Source: Actinophytocola sp963729115 (lineage in GTDB: Bacteria > Actinomycetota > Actinomycetes > Mycobacteriales > Pseudonocardiaceae). Taken from it: DNA of 64,000 nt. The translations under genes and the position numbers were made by a program. Positions 16,728 through 23,651 of this stretch are shown piece after piece. The stretch covers positions 132,835 through 196,834 of the forward strand of contig CAVSMR010000017.1 of NCBI GenBank assembly GCA_963729115.1, in the 5' to 3' direction. How positions within the stretch are numbered: the first letter of the stretch is position 1; each line of letters starts with the position of its first letter. Under the pieces are notes generated by a model, which ran no database searches, was not told the DNA's origin, and saw nothing but the letters and a program-made list of their open reading frames with translations.

Positions 16728-17642
16728 TCAGGCGGTGACGGCGCCGATCGCGGTGAAGGCGAGCACGGCGGCACCGAGTCCGGCGACGACGCTGACGATC
16801 ACGTACGCGGCGGCGTAGAAGTAGGCCTTGCGTTCGGCGAGGCGCAGGATTTCGTAGCTGAAGGTGCTGTAGGTGGTCAACGCGCCGCAGAGTCCCGTGC
16901 CGACCAGCGCGAACACGGGTCCCGGCAGGCCGGCGCCCGCGCCGGCGAGGCCGCCCAGGACGAGGCAACCGGCCAGGTTGACGCTGAGGGTGCCCCACGG
17001 GAACAGGCTGTCGTGCCGGGACTGGACGAGCCGGTCGGTCAGGTAGCGAAGGGGCGCGCCGACGGCGGCGCCGAGGAACACCAGGACGGCGGTCACGAAG
17101 CCGGCCTCCCGGCGTACCGCGGAGCGTGGCCGGGTGTCACGCTCCCTCCCGTTCCGGCCTGCCGCGGCACGGGTGGCGGCGCGGGTGACCCGGACACCGA
17201 CGAGGACGGCGAGCATGGCACCCAGCAGCGTGCCGATGAGGTAGGCGAACGCGAGGCCGACCGTGCCGGGCCGGAGCAGCCCGTGGAGCTCCACGGCGTA
17301 GGTGGAGAAGGTGGTGAAGCCACCGAGCAGCCCGACGCCGAGGAACGGGCGGACGAGCCGGTGGGCGGCCCAGACCTCGGTGACCAGCACCATGAGCACG
17401 CCGATGAGCAGGCACCCCAGCACGTTGGTGAGGAAGGTCGCCCAGGGGAACTGGCCGGGCCGGGTGGGAAGCAGCTGGGCCAGGCCGTAGCGGGCCAGCG
17501 CGCCGAGACCACCGCCGAGAGCGATCACGCCGAGCACGGGCCCGTGGTGGCCGACCAGCTCGCGGCGCTGCGCCGCGACCCGAAGATCGACATCCGAGTC
17601 GATGGGGTAGTCCGGTTTTGTCAGCTCGACCTCGCCGCTCAC
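16728..17642 (-). CDS. crcB: Tandem-fused fluoride channel, CrcB-CrcB
   Basis: One continuous 304-aa frame contains two complete CrcB/Fluc domains. Domain 1 (about 34-152) has GGGLGALARYG, the pore Asn in FLTNVLGC, and GGFTTFSTY. Domain 2 (about 182-302) has GAPLRYL, LSVNLAGC and GALTTYSTF. Each has four membrane helices, and a 29-residue Arg-rich linker without a membrane segment joins them. Known bacterial Fluc proteins are about 125-aa dual-topology homodimers, or pairs of separate crcB genes in actinobacteria; they export fluoride passively. Each domain has one Tyr in the Phe-box (FST-Y and Y-STF). GTG 17642 has GGGAG 7 bases ahead. An internal start at 17096 with its own ribosome-binding site could also yield domain 2 alone. 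Confidence 0.85.
   Translation of the reverse strand: MSGEVELTKPDYPIDSDVDLRVAAQRRELVGHHGPVLGVIALGGGLGALARYGLAQLLPTRPGQFPWATFLTNVLGCLLIGVLMVLVTEVWAAHRLVRPFLGVGLLGGFTTFSTYAVELHGLLRPGTVGLAFAYLIGTLLGAMLAVLVGVRVTRAATRAAAGRNGRERDTRPRSAVRREAGFVTAVLVFLGAAVGAPLRYLTDRLVQSRHDSLFPWGTLSVNLAGCLVLGGLAGAGAGLPGPVFALVGTGLCGALTTYSTFSYEILRLAERKAYFYAAAYVIVSVVAGLGAAVLAFTAIGAVTA
17094..17110 (-). promoter_or_regulatory. Internal ribosome-binding site and GTG start of the second CrcB domain
   Basis: On the minus strand GGGAGG (17110-17105) precedes an in-frame GTG (17096-17094) by 8 bases, exactly where the second CrcB domain begins. This is what remains, or what functions, of a separate crcB2 start inside the fused frame. 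It allows a short form of domain 2 alongside the fusion. Confidence 0.5.
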
Positions 17643-17860
17643 CGTCGTGCTCCCACTCTGCCGGCGGACGCAGTTGTGTCCTGGTGGAGCAGGGACTGTT
17701 GGCAGCCGATACTGCTGCGGTTCTCCGATCCATCGGAGCGGCGAGCCCCACCGCCGATGCCTGGCACGATACCGAGCACGCGGACGGAGACGCCGGCTGG
17801 TGTGTTGAGCCCGGCCACCGCGACCGCCGCCCGGCGCTCCGGACGGTTTCCGCCGGATAG

Positions 17861-17879
17861 CCTCTGGGTGTTCCAGAGG
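17861..17879. promoter_or_regulatory. Inverted repeat upstream of hicB
   Basis: CCTCTGG (17861-17867), GTGTT, CCAGAGG (17873-17879) form a perfect 7-5-7 inverted repeat that ends 13 bases before the hicB ATG. It overlaps the expected promoter/leader and may be an autoregulatory operator. The 70-residue HicB beside it lacks an obvious DNA-binding domain, so the binder is uncertain. Confidence 0.4.
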
Positions 17880-17892
17880 TACCCTTGGTGCC

Positions 17893-18105
17893 ATGTCCCG
17901 GGTCTTCACCGCCGCGGTCCACCAAGAGGACGACTGGTTCGTGGCGCAGTGCCTCGAAGTCGACGTCGCCAGTCAGGGCCGCACCATCGACGAGGCCGTG
18001 GCCAACCTGTCAGAGGCGGTTGGCCTGTACCTCGACGAGGTTGAGGACCCGCACCCCACTGCCAGGCCGTGGGTTACCTCCTTCGAGGTGCCTGGCGCAG
18101 CGTGA
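17893..18105 (+). CDS. hicB: HicB-family antitoxin
   Basis: A 70-aa protein with the HicB partial RNase-H fold: TAAVHQEDDWFVAQCLEVDVASQG then TIDEAVANLSEAVGLYLDE. HicB proteins bind and neutralise HicA mRNA interferases. Only the HicB core is present; no C-terminal ribbon-helix-helix follows, as in many short actinobacterial HicB proteins. Its stop overlaps a GTG that opens a shortened hicA remnant. ATG 17893 follows an AGAGG ribosome-binding site. With its toxin damaged it is probably an orphan antitoxin. Confidence 0.86.
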   Translation: MSRVFTAAVHQEDDWFVAQCLEVDVASQGRTIDEAVANLSEAVGLYLDEVEDPHPTARPWVTSFEVPGAA

Positions 18106-18221
18106 GCCCAGCTCTGCCGGTCCGAAACATCCCGCAACACGGCACCGTCAAGCGCGGGACGCTCGGCTCGATCGTTCGCCAAGCCGGGCTCACCTCAGCG
18201 GAATTCTTGGAACTTCTCTGA
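18102..18221 (+). pseudogene. hicA: HicA toxin remnant with internal in-frame deletion
   Basis: A 39-codon frame starting at a GTG that overlaps the hicB stop (GTGA). It begins MSPALPV, the usual HicA start, then jumps to NIPQHGTVKRGTLGSIVRQAGLTSAEF, which is the family's C-terminal segment (VPVHGxxxxxxGTLRSILRQAGL). The middle of the double-stranded-RNA-binding-like fold, including the catalytic histidine of the GSHxxxxH region, is missing, by my estimate 35-40 residues. The product should be inactive as a nuclease. This is seen in the sequence; the family comparison is from memory. Confidence 0.72.
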
Positions 18222-18290
18222 AGCGGTGACGCGCATGCCCGCCGGACTGCACGGGTCACGGCGCTTCACAGGATCACCCTGCTGAGACGG

Positions 18291-18321
18291 ACGTGCCCCA
18301 CGAGAACCTCGCGGGGCACGT
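18291..18321. terminator. Hairpin terminator between hicBA and the tRNA cluster
   Basis: A 9-bp stem (18291-18299 with 18313-18321) encloses a loop that itself can form a CGAG/CTCG inner stem. It lies downstream of both the plus-strand hicA remnant and the minus-strand tRNA cluster (3' end at 18340), so it can serve both. Confidence 0.65.
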
Positions 18322-18339
18322 TATCGCTGTTAGAACGAG

Positions 18340-18413
18340 TGGCCAGGGGCGGGATCGAACCGCCGACCTACCGCTTTTCAGGCGGTCGCTCATACCAACT
18401 GAGCTACCTGGCC
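18340..18413 (-). tRNA. tRNA-Phe (GAA)
   Basis: A 74-base cloverleaf on the minus strand. The acceptor stem GGCCAGG/CCTGGCC, D-arm GCTC...GAGC, anticodon stem ACCGC/GCGGT with loop CTGAAAA (anticodon GAA), and T-arm with TTCGATC are all paired. The discriminator is A and CCA is not encoded. Last of three tRNAs in the cluster. Confidence 0.97.
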
Positions 18414-18498
18414 AAGGAGAACCACGCTTGTGCCGGCCCGGATCCAACGCAACCACGCTGGATCCGGTGAAGCCGGCAACCGCTCCTAGAGCTTTGCG

Positions 18499-18572
18499 CG
18501 ACCCAGACGGGACTCGAACCCGCGACCTTCGCCGTGACAGGGCGACGCGCTAACCAACTGCGCCACTGGGCC
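18499..18572 (-). tRNA. tRNA-Asp (GTC)
   Basis: A 74-base minus-strand cloverleaf with acceptor GGCCCAG/CTGGGTC, a single G-T pair, anticodon stem TCGCC/GGCGA and loop CTGTCAC (anticodon GTC). The discriminator is G, as expected for aspartate identity. Middle gene of the Glu-Asp-Phe cluster. Confidence 0.97.
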
Positions 18573-18585
18573 TTGCTGTACTGCG

Positions 18586-18658
18586 TGCTCCCAACGGGAT
18601 TCGAACCCGCGCTGCCGCCTTGAAAGGGCGGAGTCCTAGGCCGCTAGACGATGGGAGC
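18586..18658 (-). tRNA. tRNA-Glu (TTC)
   Basis: A 73-base minus-strand cloverleaf with acceptor GCTCCCA/TGGGAGC, anticodon stem CCGCC/GGCGG and loop CTTTCAA (anticodon TTC), and a T-arm with TTCGAAT. First gene of the cluster. The Glu-Asp-Phe order is common in actinobacteria. Confidence 0.97.
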
Positions 18659-18776
18659 CCGGGTTGCCCGCTTGGAGCACCGAAAGCATAGGACACAACC
18701 CGTAGTCGCTACAAAGTGGGTATCGCGTAGCGGTGCCACCTCGCCGAACGTGTTCGAACTCCCGTCGCGGGGGGTC

Positions 18777-19019
18777 CTAGCGGCGGACCGGTGGGACGCC
18801 GTCGTCGCCGGGGATCAGCCCGAGCATGTCGAGCAGCTCCTGGCAGTCCTCGACGCCCTGTGCACTGTGCGCGACCGCGAGCTGGGCGCGGCGCACCTGG
18901 TCCTCGGTCACCCGCGAGCTGTCGCCGGTGCGCTGAGCAGGGACGCTACCGCCGCCCAGCGAGGGGTCACGGGTCTCCTGCTGTAGCAGGAAGTCACGAA
19001 CTTCGACCGGTCCGCTCAT
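18777..19019 (-). CDS. Small conserved hypothetical protein (80 aa)
   Basis: An 80-aa, mostly hydrophilic protein beginning MSGPVEVRDFLLQQE, with a helical middle (TEDQVRRAQLAVAHSAQ) and a DMLGLIP segment near the end. I do not recognise a family. ATG 19019 is preceded by GGAGG at 7 bases, and codon use matches neighbours, so it is probably real. It lies upstream of the tRNA cluster on the same strand, 118 bases from tRNA-Glu. No membrane segment or cysteine motif gives a hint of function. Confidence 0.65.
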   Translation of the reverse strand: MSGPVEVRDFLLQQETRDPSLGGGSVPAQRTGDSSRVTEDQVRRAQLAVAHSAQGVEDCQELLDMLGLIPGDDGVPPVRR

Positions 19020-19396
19020 ATCTCCGCCTCCCCGACACATCCAGCTATTGGCGGAGAGGCTATGAGACCGGAGGCGCACTCCACAGCCCCCCGAGGAGTG
19101 AATCCCATCCACACGCATAGTAGTCAGCGGTGATCAGGCCACCCTCACTACGACAGAGGCGTTCGTGCCACCGTCGCGGAATCACTCGAACGGACGCAGG
19201 CCATGGCTCTTGGCGTCCGAACACTTACCGAGACGGCACCCAGCGGCCGGGCAACACCCCTCCAGGCATGCGATGACCTGCGAAAACGGCAGTTCGGACA
19301 AGCGGACCCATGTGGGGGATCGGGCACATCTCAAGCGAAGCGGGCCGAACTCCGAAAAAGGGGATGGGGAGGAACTGCGAGAGGAGGAAACCGGTA

Positions 19397-19615
19397 GTGC
19401 CCATGCACACGATCTACAACGTGTACACCGTCGCCGGGATGACCTGCGAGCACTGCGCCGCCTCGGTCACCGAGGAACTGTCCGAATTGGACCATGTCAC
19501 CGATGTCGCGGTGAACCTCTCCACCGGCCTGGTGACGGTCGCCAGCGCCGACGAGCTGAGCGAGCCCCTGGTGATGGCGGCGCTCGCCCAGGCGGGCCAC
19601 CGCATGGCCGGCTGA
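19397..19615 (+). CDS. Heavy-metal-associated domain protein, CopZ-like
   Basis: A 72-aa single ferredoxin-fold HMA domain. The metal site is GMTCEHC, with two cysteines binding Cu(I) or a similar soft metal, followed by the typical ASVTEEL helix and a VAVNLSTGLVTV strand. Such proteins are copper chaperones for P-type ATPases. No ATPase is in the window, so it is a free-standing chaperone here. GTG 19397 is chosen because AGGAGG at 19382-19387 is 9 bases ahead; ATG 19403 is the alternative. Confidence 0.9.
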   Translation: MPMHTIYNVYTVAGMTCEHCAASVTEELSELDHVTDVAVNLSTGLVTVASADELSEPLVMAALAQAGHRMAG

Positions 19616-20249
19616 GACCCGGACCCCGGGCGGGCGCGGCCCCTTCACCCCTGACACGAAACCCGCACCCGTCCGGCCCAACCGACTCCGGCGGCGACGT
19701 GGGGCCGCCGCCGGAGCATCGGGCCCGCCACCCGACCCGAACGCCGCACGAAGCCGGGCCCTGACGCTGGGCACACGTGACGTGGCGTGCCGAACGCCCT
19801 CCGCCCGGCGCTCGGCCCGCCACCCGACCCGAACGCCACACGAGGCCTCCCTCGGACGCCAGGCGCACGAGGCGAACGCCCTCCGCCGGCACCAGGCCCG
19901 CCACCGACCCGAACACCGCACGACGCCACCCTCAGACGCCGGGCACGTAGCGCGGCCGCGCCGAGCGGCCGCCGCCGGATGAACGACTCACCTCGGCCGC
20001 GCAGAGCAAACCGAACGGGCCGCAACCACCGCACCCCACCCACCGCGGGTCCCGAGCCGGCCGGGGCAGCGCGCCTGGCGGACTCTCTTGCGCCCCAACG
20101 AGGACCGGCCACCACGCCCGCCCGCCGGGCCCGCGAGATCCGGCCGCGGGGAGCGGTGGAGGACCCCACCGCTAACGGAGCAAGTAGGTGAATAGTTCTC
20201 TCAATTTTTCGCGTCTACCCACTCCCACGAAGCGCGTGCGCGTGCAACA
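19616..20249. other. Non-coding stretch with three imperfect direct repeats
   Basis: I find no supportable gene here. Open frames on both strands are Arg/Gly/Ala-rich and without family features. A unit of about 30 bases (GGCCCGCCACCCGACCCGAA and ten more bases ending CACGA) occurs at 19722-19751, 19814-19843 and, one base shorter, 19895-19923, at spacings of 92 and 81 bases. A second shared string, GAACGCCCTCCGCC, sits before copies two and three. The repeats could be a decayed duplication or a regional intergenic repeat family. Confidence 0.55.
19722..19923. repeat. Three imperfect 30-base direct repeats
   Basis: Copies at 19722-19751, 19814-19843 and 19895-19923 share the core CCGACCCGAAC; copy two differs from copy one at one position near its end and copy three lacks one C. 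The period of about 80-90 bases is irregular, and there is no array of identical short repeats with unique spacers, so this is not a CRISPR. Confidence 0.7.
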
Positions 20250-20335
20250 ATCGAGTCGCTGACACACCCCCGGTCAGCGCCTGTGGAGATCCCCTCCGGC
20301 CCCCGCGTTCCTCCCCCTGGCGCGGGGGCCTCTCC
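20250..20335 (+). ncRNA. Candidate 6C-type small RNA
   Basis: Two consecutive hairpins with cytosine-run loops stand in a gene-free stretch. Hairpin 1 is CGCTGAC (20257-20263) with GTCAGCG (20273-20279) around a loop ACACCCCCG. Hairpin 2 is GGCCCCCGCG (20298-20307) with CGCGGGGGCC (20321-20330) around a 13-base loop containing CCCCC. Two C-loop stem-loops in tandem are the defining pattern of the actinobacterial 6C RNA, which I recall as having six or more Cs per loop; here each loop run is five. A covariance-model search is needed to confirm. The second hairpin could also act as the terminator. Confidence 0.5.
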
Positions 20336-20500
20336 ATGTGTGCGGCAGGAAATTCCACCTGAAAAAATGGCCTCGCCGGAGCGCCGACAACCACTGTGAA
20401 GTGCAGCTTTTAGCACGATTACGGAGGGTACCGATACCCTTACCGGCGAAAAGTCGCCGTGTTGCTTGGTGGTCCGCAACCTCTTCGTTATCCTCTCCTG

Positions 20501-20842
20501 GTGCTCTTCACAGGACGTAGCCGACCGAGCGACGACACGGCGGACGAGACCGCCAACGTCGGACGCCACCGCACCGAGGCCCACGAGCAGGAGGAGAACC
20601 TGCCGGACCACGAGCTGGAGTCCTACCTCGCGGCGCTCTCACCCGAAGGCGACGCCGAAACCACCGGCTCCGGACGCCGGTTCGGCGGCGCGCACGTACA
20701 CCAGCTTCGCCTCCCACTGATGGCCAACGAGCAGCTCCGTGAGCTCGCCGCGTACCACCAGACCTCCCCGATGGCACTGGCCCAGGAATGGGTCCTCCAG
20801 CGCCTCGAGTGGGAGTCCCAGCACCTCCACCGCCGACACTAG
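20501..20842 (+). CDS. Small protein with ribbon-helix-helix-like C-terminus
   Basis: A 113-aa protein. The first 60 residues are acidic and probably disordered (DDTADETANVG, EQEENLPDHELESYL). The C-terminal part has VHQLRLPLMANEQLRELAAYHQTSPMALAQEWVLQRL, the strand-helix-helix pattern of CopG/Arc DNA-binding proteins. Function is unknown; a transcriptional regulator is plausible. GTG 20501 follows TCCTCTCCTG without a strong ribosome-binding site, and an earlier in-frame ATG at 20459 is possible. A strong hairpin follows the stop. Confidence 0.68.
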   Translation: MLFTGRSRPSDDTADETANVGRHRTEAHEQEENLPDHELESYLAALSPEGDAETTGSGRRFGGAHVHQLRLPLMANEQLRELAAYHQTSPMALAQEWVLQRLEWESQHLHRRH

Positions 20843-20850
20843 ACAACGCG

Positions 20851-20882
20851 GAGGGGCCCCGGCCGGAAGACCGGGGCCCCTC
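20851..20882. terminator. Strong bidirectional terminator hairpin
   Basis: A perfect 12-bp stem (20851-20862 with 20871-20882) has an 8-base loop CCGGAAGA and lies between the convergent ribbon-helix-helix-like gene and the cold-shock gene. It is followed by TGT rather than a T tract. Confidence 0.85.
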
Positions 20883-20898
20883 TGTCACCTGGCCTAAC

Positions 20899-21102
20899 CT
20901 AGAGTGCGCGCACGTTCGTGGCCTGCGGCCCCTTGGTGCCCTGCCCGACCTCGAACTCGACACGCTGGTTCTCTTCCAGGGTGCGGAAGCCCTTGCCCTG
21001 GATCTCCGAGTAGTGCACGAAGACGTCGGCGCCGCCGTCATCGACGGCGATGAAGCCGAAGCCTTTCTCGGAGTTGAACCACTTCACAGTGCCCTGTGCC
21101 AT
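20899..21102 (-). CDS. cspA: Cold-shock domain protein, CspA family
   Basis: A 67-aa single cold-shock domain (OB fold) of exactly the usual length. RNP1 is KGFGFI (14-19) and RNP2 is VFVHY (28-32), with W8 and F-residues for base stacking. It binds single-stranded RNA/DNA and melts mRNA structure. The start MAQGTVKWFN is the canonical one. The leader contains a GGGGTT/AACCCC hairpin (21131-21136 with 21146-21151) about 30 bases upstream of the ATG on the transcript, which could be involved in post-transcriptional control; that is inference. Confidence 0.97.
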   Translation of the reverse strand: MAQGTVKWFNSEKGFGFIAVDDGGADVFVHYSEIQGKGFRTLEENQRVEFEVGQGTKGPQATNVRAL

Positions 21103-21357
21103 CTACCTGCCTCCATCGCAGGATCAGCATGGGGTTACACCGTGCAACCCCGGCAGCCCTCGGGCGTTGCCCCCGCCAACCTCGGCGAAAGAGACGCACG
21201 CCCGCGTTTTCGTTCCGCGAGCGTGGATAGCACGAACACAGAAACTAGTGGCCTGCGCGGGCAGCTTATCGCGTAGAGCACTCGTAGCACTACCACCTGC
21301 ATACGGCTGACTACAGGTTTGAGACGATCTCTGCAGGCCGAAACGCGGGTGGACATT

Positions 21358-21373
21358 TGTGATCTGTGTCACA
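21358..21373. promoter_or_regulatory. Consensus Crp-family operator upstream of the L,D-transpeptidase gene
   Basis: TGTGA-TCTGTG-TCACA is an exact match to the TGTGA-N6-TCACA palindrome bound by Crp and by actinobacterial Crp/GlxR homologues. It lies about 80-95 bases before the start codon. A second GTCACA occurs at 21389-21394, 21 bases after the one at 21368-21373, on the same face of the helix, so a second regulator using direct repeats is also possible. Confidence 0.65.
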
Positions 21374-21451
21374 ACCGTTCGAGCCAACGTCACACCGGGC
21401 AGAGGCGTCGAAATAGATGTGAGGACGCTGGGGTATCGACAGGGGAATGGC

Positions 21452-22669
21452 ATGGCTCTGCGCAGGGGCGGCAGTGGTCACGGACGGTTGGCGCGGATGC
21501 TGGGCGTGCTGGGGGTCGTCGCGGCGCTCGGGCTGACCGCGTGCAGCTCCGGGGACGACACCGGAGCCAAGGGGTGGCCGAGCGCCACGAGCGAGAAACC
21601 GAAGGTCCAGGCCGCGCCGAAGCCGGCCGCGAAGATCGCGCTGCAGCCGGCCGCCGGCGCGGGGAACGTCAACCCCGCGACCCCGGCGAAGGTCACGGTC
21701 AGTGACGGCACCATCAAGTCGCTGGCGCTCACGAACCCCGCCGGCAAGAAGGTGACCGGCAAGCTCTCGCCCGACGCCACCAGCTGGACGGTCGGCGAGC
21801 CGCTCGGCTTCGGCAAGACCTACACCTGGTCCGGCTCCGCGGAAGGCACCGACGGCGACCGCACGCCGATCACCGGCAGCTTCACCACGGTGACGCCGAA
21901 CGGCCTGGTGGACGCCTCGATCAACACCGGCGACGGCAAGACCTACGGCGTGGCCATGCCGATCGCGGTCACCTTCGACTCCCCGGTCGGCGACAAGGCC
22001 GCCGCCCAGCGCGCGATGACCGTGCAGACCTCGGTGCCCGTCGAGGGTTCCTGGGCCTGGCTGGACGACTCCCGCGCGCACTGGCGGCCGCGCAACTACT
22101 GGCCGGCCGGCACCCAGGTGACCGTGCACCTCGCGCTCTACGGCGTCTCCTACGGCGACGGCGTGTACGGCGCGGACGACATGACCTCGCACTTCACGAT
22201 CGGCCGCAACCAGGTCGTGAAGGCGAACACGCAGACCCACCACGTCAAGGTGTACCGCGGCGGCAAGCTGGTCCAGGACTTCCCGGCCAGCATGGGCCTC
22301 GACTCCGACCCGGGCCGGGTGACCAACAGCGGCACGCACGTCGTGATGTCCAAGCACTCGACGTACAAGATGACCAACCCGAAGTACAAGTACTTCAACG
22401 TCGAGGTGCCGTGGGCGGTCCGCATCTCCAACAACGGCGAGTTCGTCCACGGCTACGGGCCCTCGGTGTCGGCGCAGGGCAACACGAACGTCTCGCACGG
22501 CTGCGTGAACCTCTCCCCGGACAATGCCAAGATCTACTTCGACGAGGCGCTGGTCGGCGACCCCGTGGAGATCACCGGCACCAACAAGCAGCTCGACGCG
22601 GCCGACGGCGACTACTACGACTGGGCCATCTCCTGGGCGAAGTGGGTAGGGATGTCGGCAGCCGCGTGA
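21452..22669 (+). CDS. L,D-transpeptidase lipoprotein (YkuD domain)
   Basis: A 405-aa exported lipoprotein that forms 3-3 peptidoglycan cross-links. The signal ends in a lipobox LTAC with C31. Two Ig-like domains follow (about 60-240), as in mycobacterial Ldt proteins. The YkuD catalytic domain contains HGYG and SHGCVNLS with H349 and nucleophile C351. It ends with a conserved Trp/Tyr-rich tail (DWAISWAKW). ATG 21452 follows AGGGGA. A consensus Crp site upstream suggests control by cAMP or nutrient status. Comparable Ldt enzymes are inhibited by carbapenems; that is general family knowledge. Confidence 0.94.
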   Translation: MALRRGGSGHGRLARMLGVLGVVAALGLTACSSGDDTGAKGWPSATSEKPKVQAAPKPAAKIALQPAAGAGNVNPATPAKVTVSDGTIKSLALTNPAGKKVTGKLSPDATSWTVGEPLGFGKTYTWSGSAEGTDGDRTPITGSFTTVTPNGLVDASINTGDGKTYGVAMPIAVTFDSPVGDKAAAQRAMTVQTSVPVEGSWAWLDDSRAHWRPRNYWPAGTQVTVHLALYGVSYGDGVYGADDMTSHFTIGRNQVVKANTQTHHVKVYRGGKLVQDFPASMGLDSDPGRVTNSGTHVVMSKHSTYKMTNPKYKYFNVEVPWAVRISNNGEFVHGYGPSVSAQGNTNVSHGCVNLSPDNAKIYFDEALVGDPVEITGTNKQLDAADGDYYDWAISWAKWVGMSAAA

Positions 22670-22727
22670 GACGGTGCGGGGCATAATTCCGGCCAGGTCA
22701 GGGTCCGGCAGCCGGCGGGAGCACGCG

Positions 22728-23651
22728 ATGCAGGGTGGGGCGGCACAACCCCGGCGGATCCCGGCCAACCTGGAACGCCGGTTCGCGGCGCTGTCCGCGG
22801 TGCTCGGACCCGCCGCCACCGAGGAGGAACCGCCGCCGGGCGACGACGAGGTGGCCGCCGGTTACCTCGTCGTCCGGGCCTCCGGGGCGAGCGCCGCGCG
22901 GCTCGCCATCGACGCGATCCGCCAGCCCGAGCTCGCGAAGGCCAGGGCGGAGCCGGACCGGATCCAGCTCGTCATGCGGGCCGCGCTGCCGCGCTACCTG
23001 CCCGCCGCCGGGGTGAACCTCGAGTTTCCCGAGTGCGCGTTGCGTGCCCAGCCGGCCGACCGCGCGGGCCGGCACGGCACGGTGCTGCTGACCGTCGCGA
23101 CCGGCAAGCTGTCGATCAGCTTCGGTGAGCTGCGCCCGCTGCTGTTCCGGCCGGTGCCGGTGGAGCGGCCGCTGCAGACGCTGTTCGCCGCGGCCGTCGC
23201 GCACCTGCTCGTGGTGTCCGACTCGCTCGACCAGCACGGGATCAAGCCCTACCTCACCGGGCTCGCCGAGCTGGTGCTGCGCAGCGCCCTGCGTACCGAG
23301 CTCAACCGCGCGGACGCGATCGCCACCCGCCGCCGCGACGCGGTCGAGTACGTCAAGGAGAACCTCGCCGACCCGGCGCTGTCCGCCGACCGCATCGCCG
23401 ACGCGCTGTTCATCTCCCGGCGCCGCCTCTACCAGCTCTTCGACGACGGCGACGGCGTGTCCGGCCGGATCCGCCAGCTGCGCATCGACCGCGCGAAGGA
23501 GCTGCTCGGCGACCCGGCGCACGCCGCGAAGGGGATCGGCGAGATCAGCCGCCAGTGCGGCTTCGCCAACGCGGCCCACTTCTCCCGCACCTTCCGCAAG
23601 GTGGTCGGCGAGACGCCCCGCGACTACCGCGACCGGATCCTCAAGGACTAG
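22728..23651 (+). CDS. AraC-family transcriptional regulator
   Basis: A 307-aa regulator. The N-terminal 190 residues form a ligand/dimer domain with LLTVATGKLSISFGELRPLLFRPVPVERPLQ, like AraC-binding-like domains. The C-terminal 100 residues carry the two AraC helix-turn-helix motifs: LSADRIADALFISRRRLYQLF and KGIGEISRQCGFANAAHFSRTFRKVVGETPRDYR, the canonical second motif. ATG 22728 is preceded by GGGAG. It follows the Ldt gene by 58 bases but its target is unknown. The stop overlaps the convergent HEPN-like gene by 4 bases. Confidence 0.93.
   Translation: MQGGAAQPRRIPANLERRFAALSAVLGPAATEEEPPPGDDEVAAGYLVVRASGASAARLAIDAIRQPELAKARAEPDRIQLVMRAALPRYLPAAGVNLEFPECALRAQPADRAGRHGTVLLTVATGKLSISFGELRPLLFRPVPVERPLQTLFAAAVAHLLVVSDSLDQHGIKPYLTGLAELVLRSALRTELNRADAIATRRRDAVEYVKENLADPALSADRIADALFISRRRLYQLFDDGDGVSGRIRQLRIDRAKELLGDPAHAAKGIGEISRQCGFANAAHFSRTFRKVVGETPRDYRDRILKD

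Noticed and set aside
17093..17512. A 139-codon minus-strand frame inside crcB
   Set aside because: It is Ser/Pro/Arg-rich and out of frame with the clear CrcB membrane helices, so it is a shadow frame.
19722..19923. Possible CRISPR array
   Set aside because: Only three imperfect copies with irregular long spacing, no cas genes and no short unique spacers.
19645..20169. Minus-strand frame of 174 codons in the gap after the CopZ-like gene
   Set aside because: It is Arg/Gly-rich, has no ribosome-binding site or domain, and its apparent repeats (GVRVG-like) come from the DNA direct repeats.
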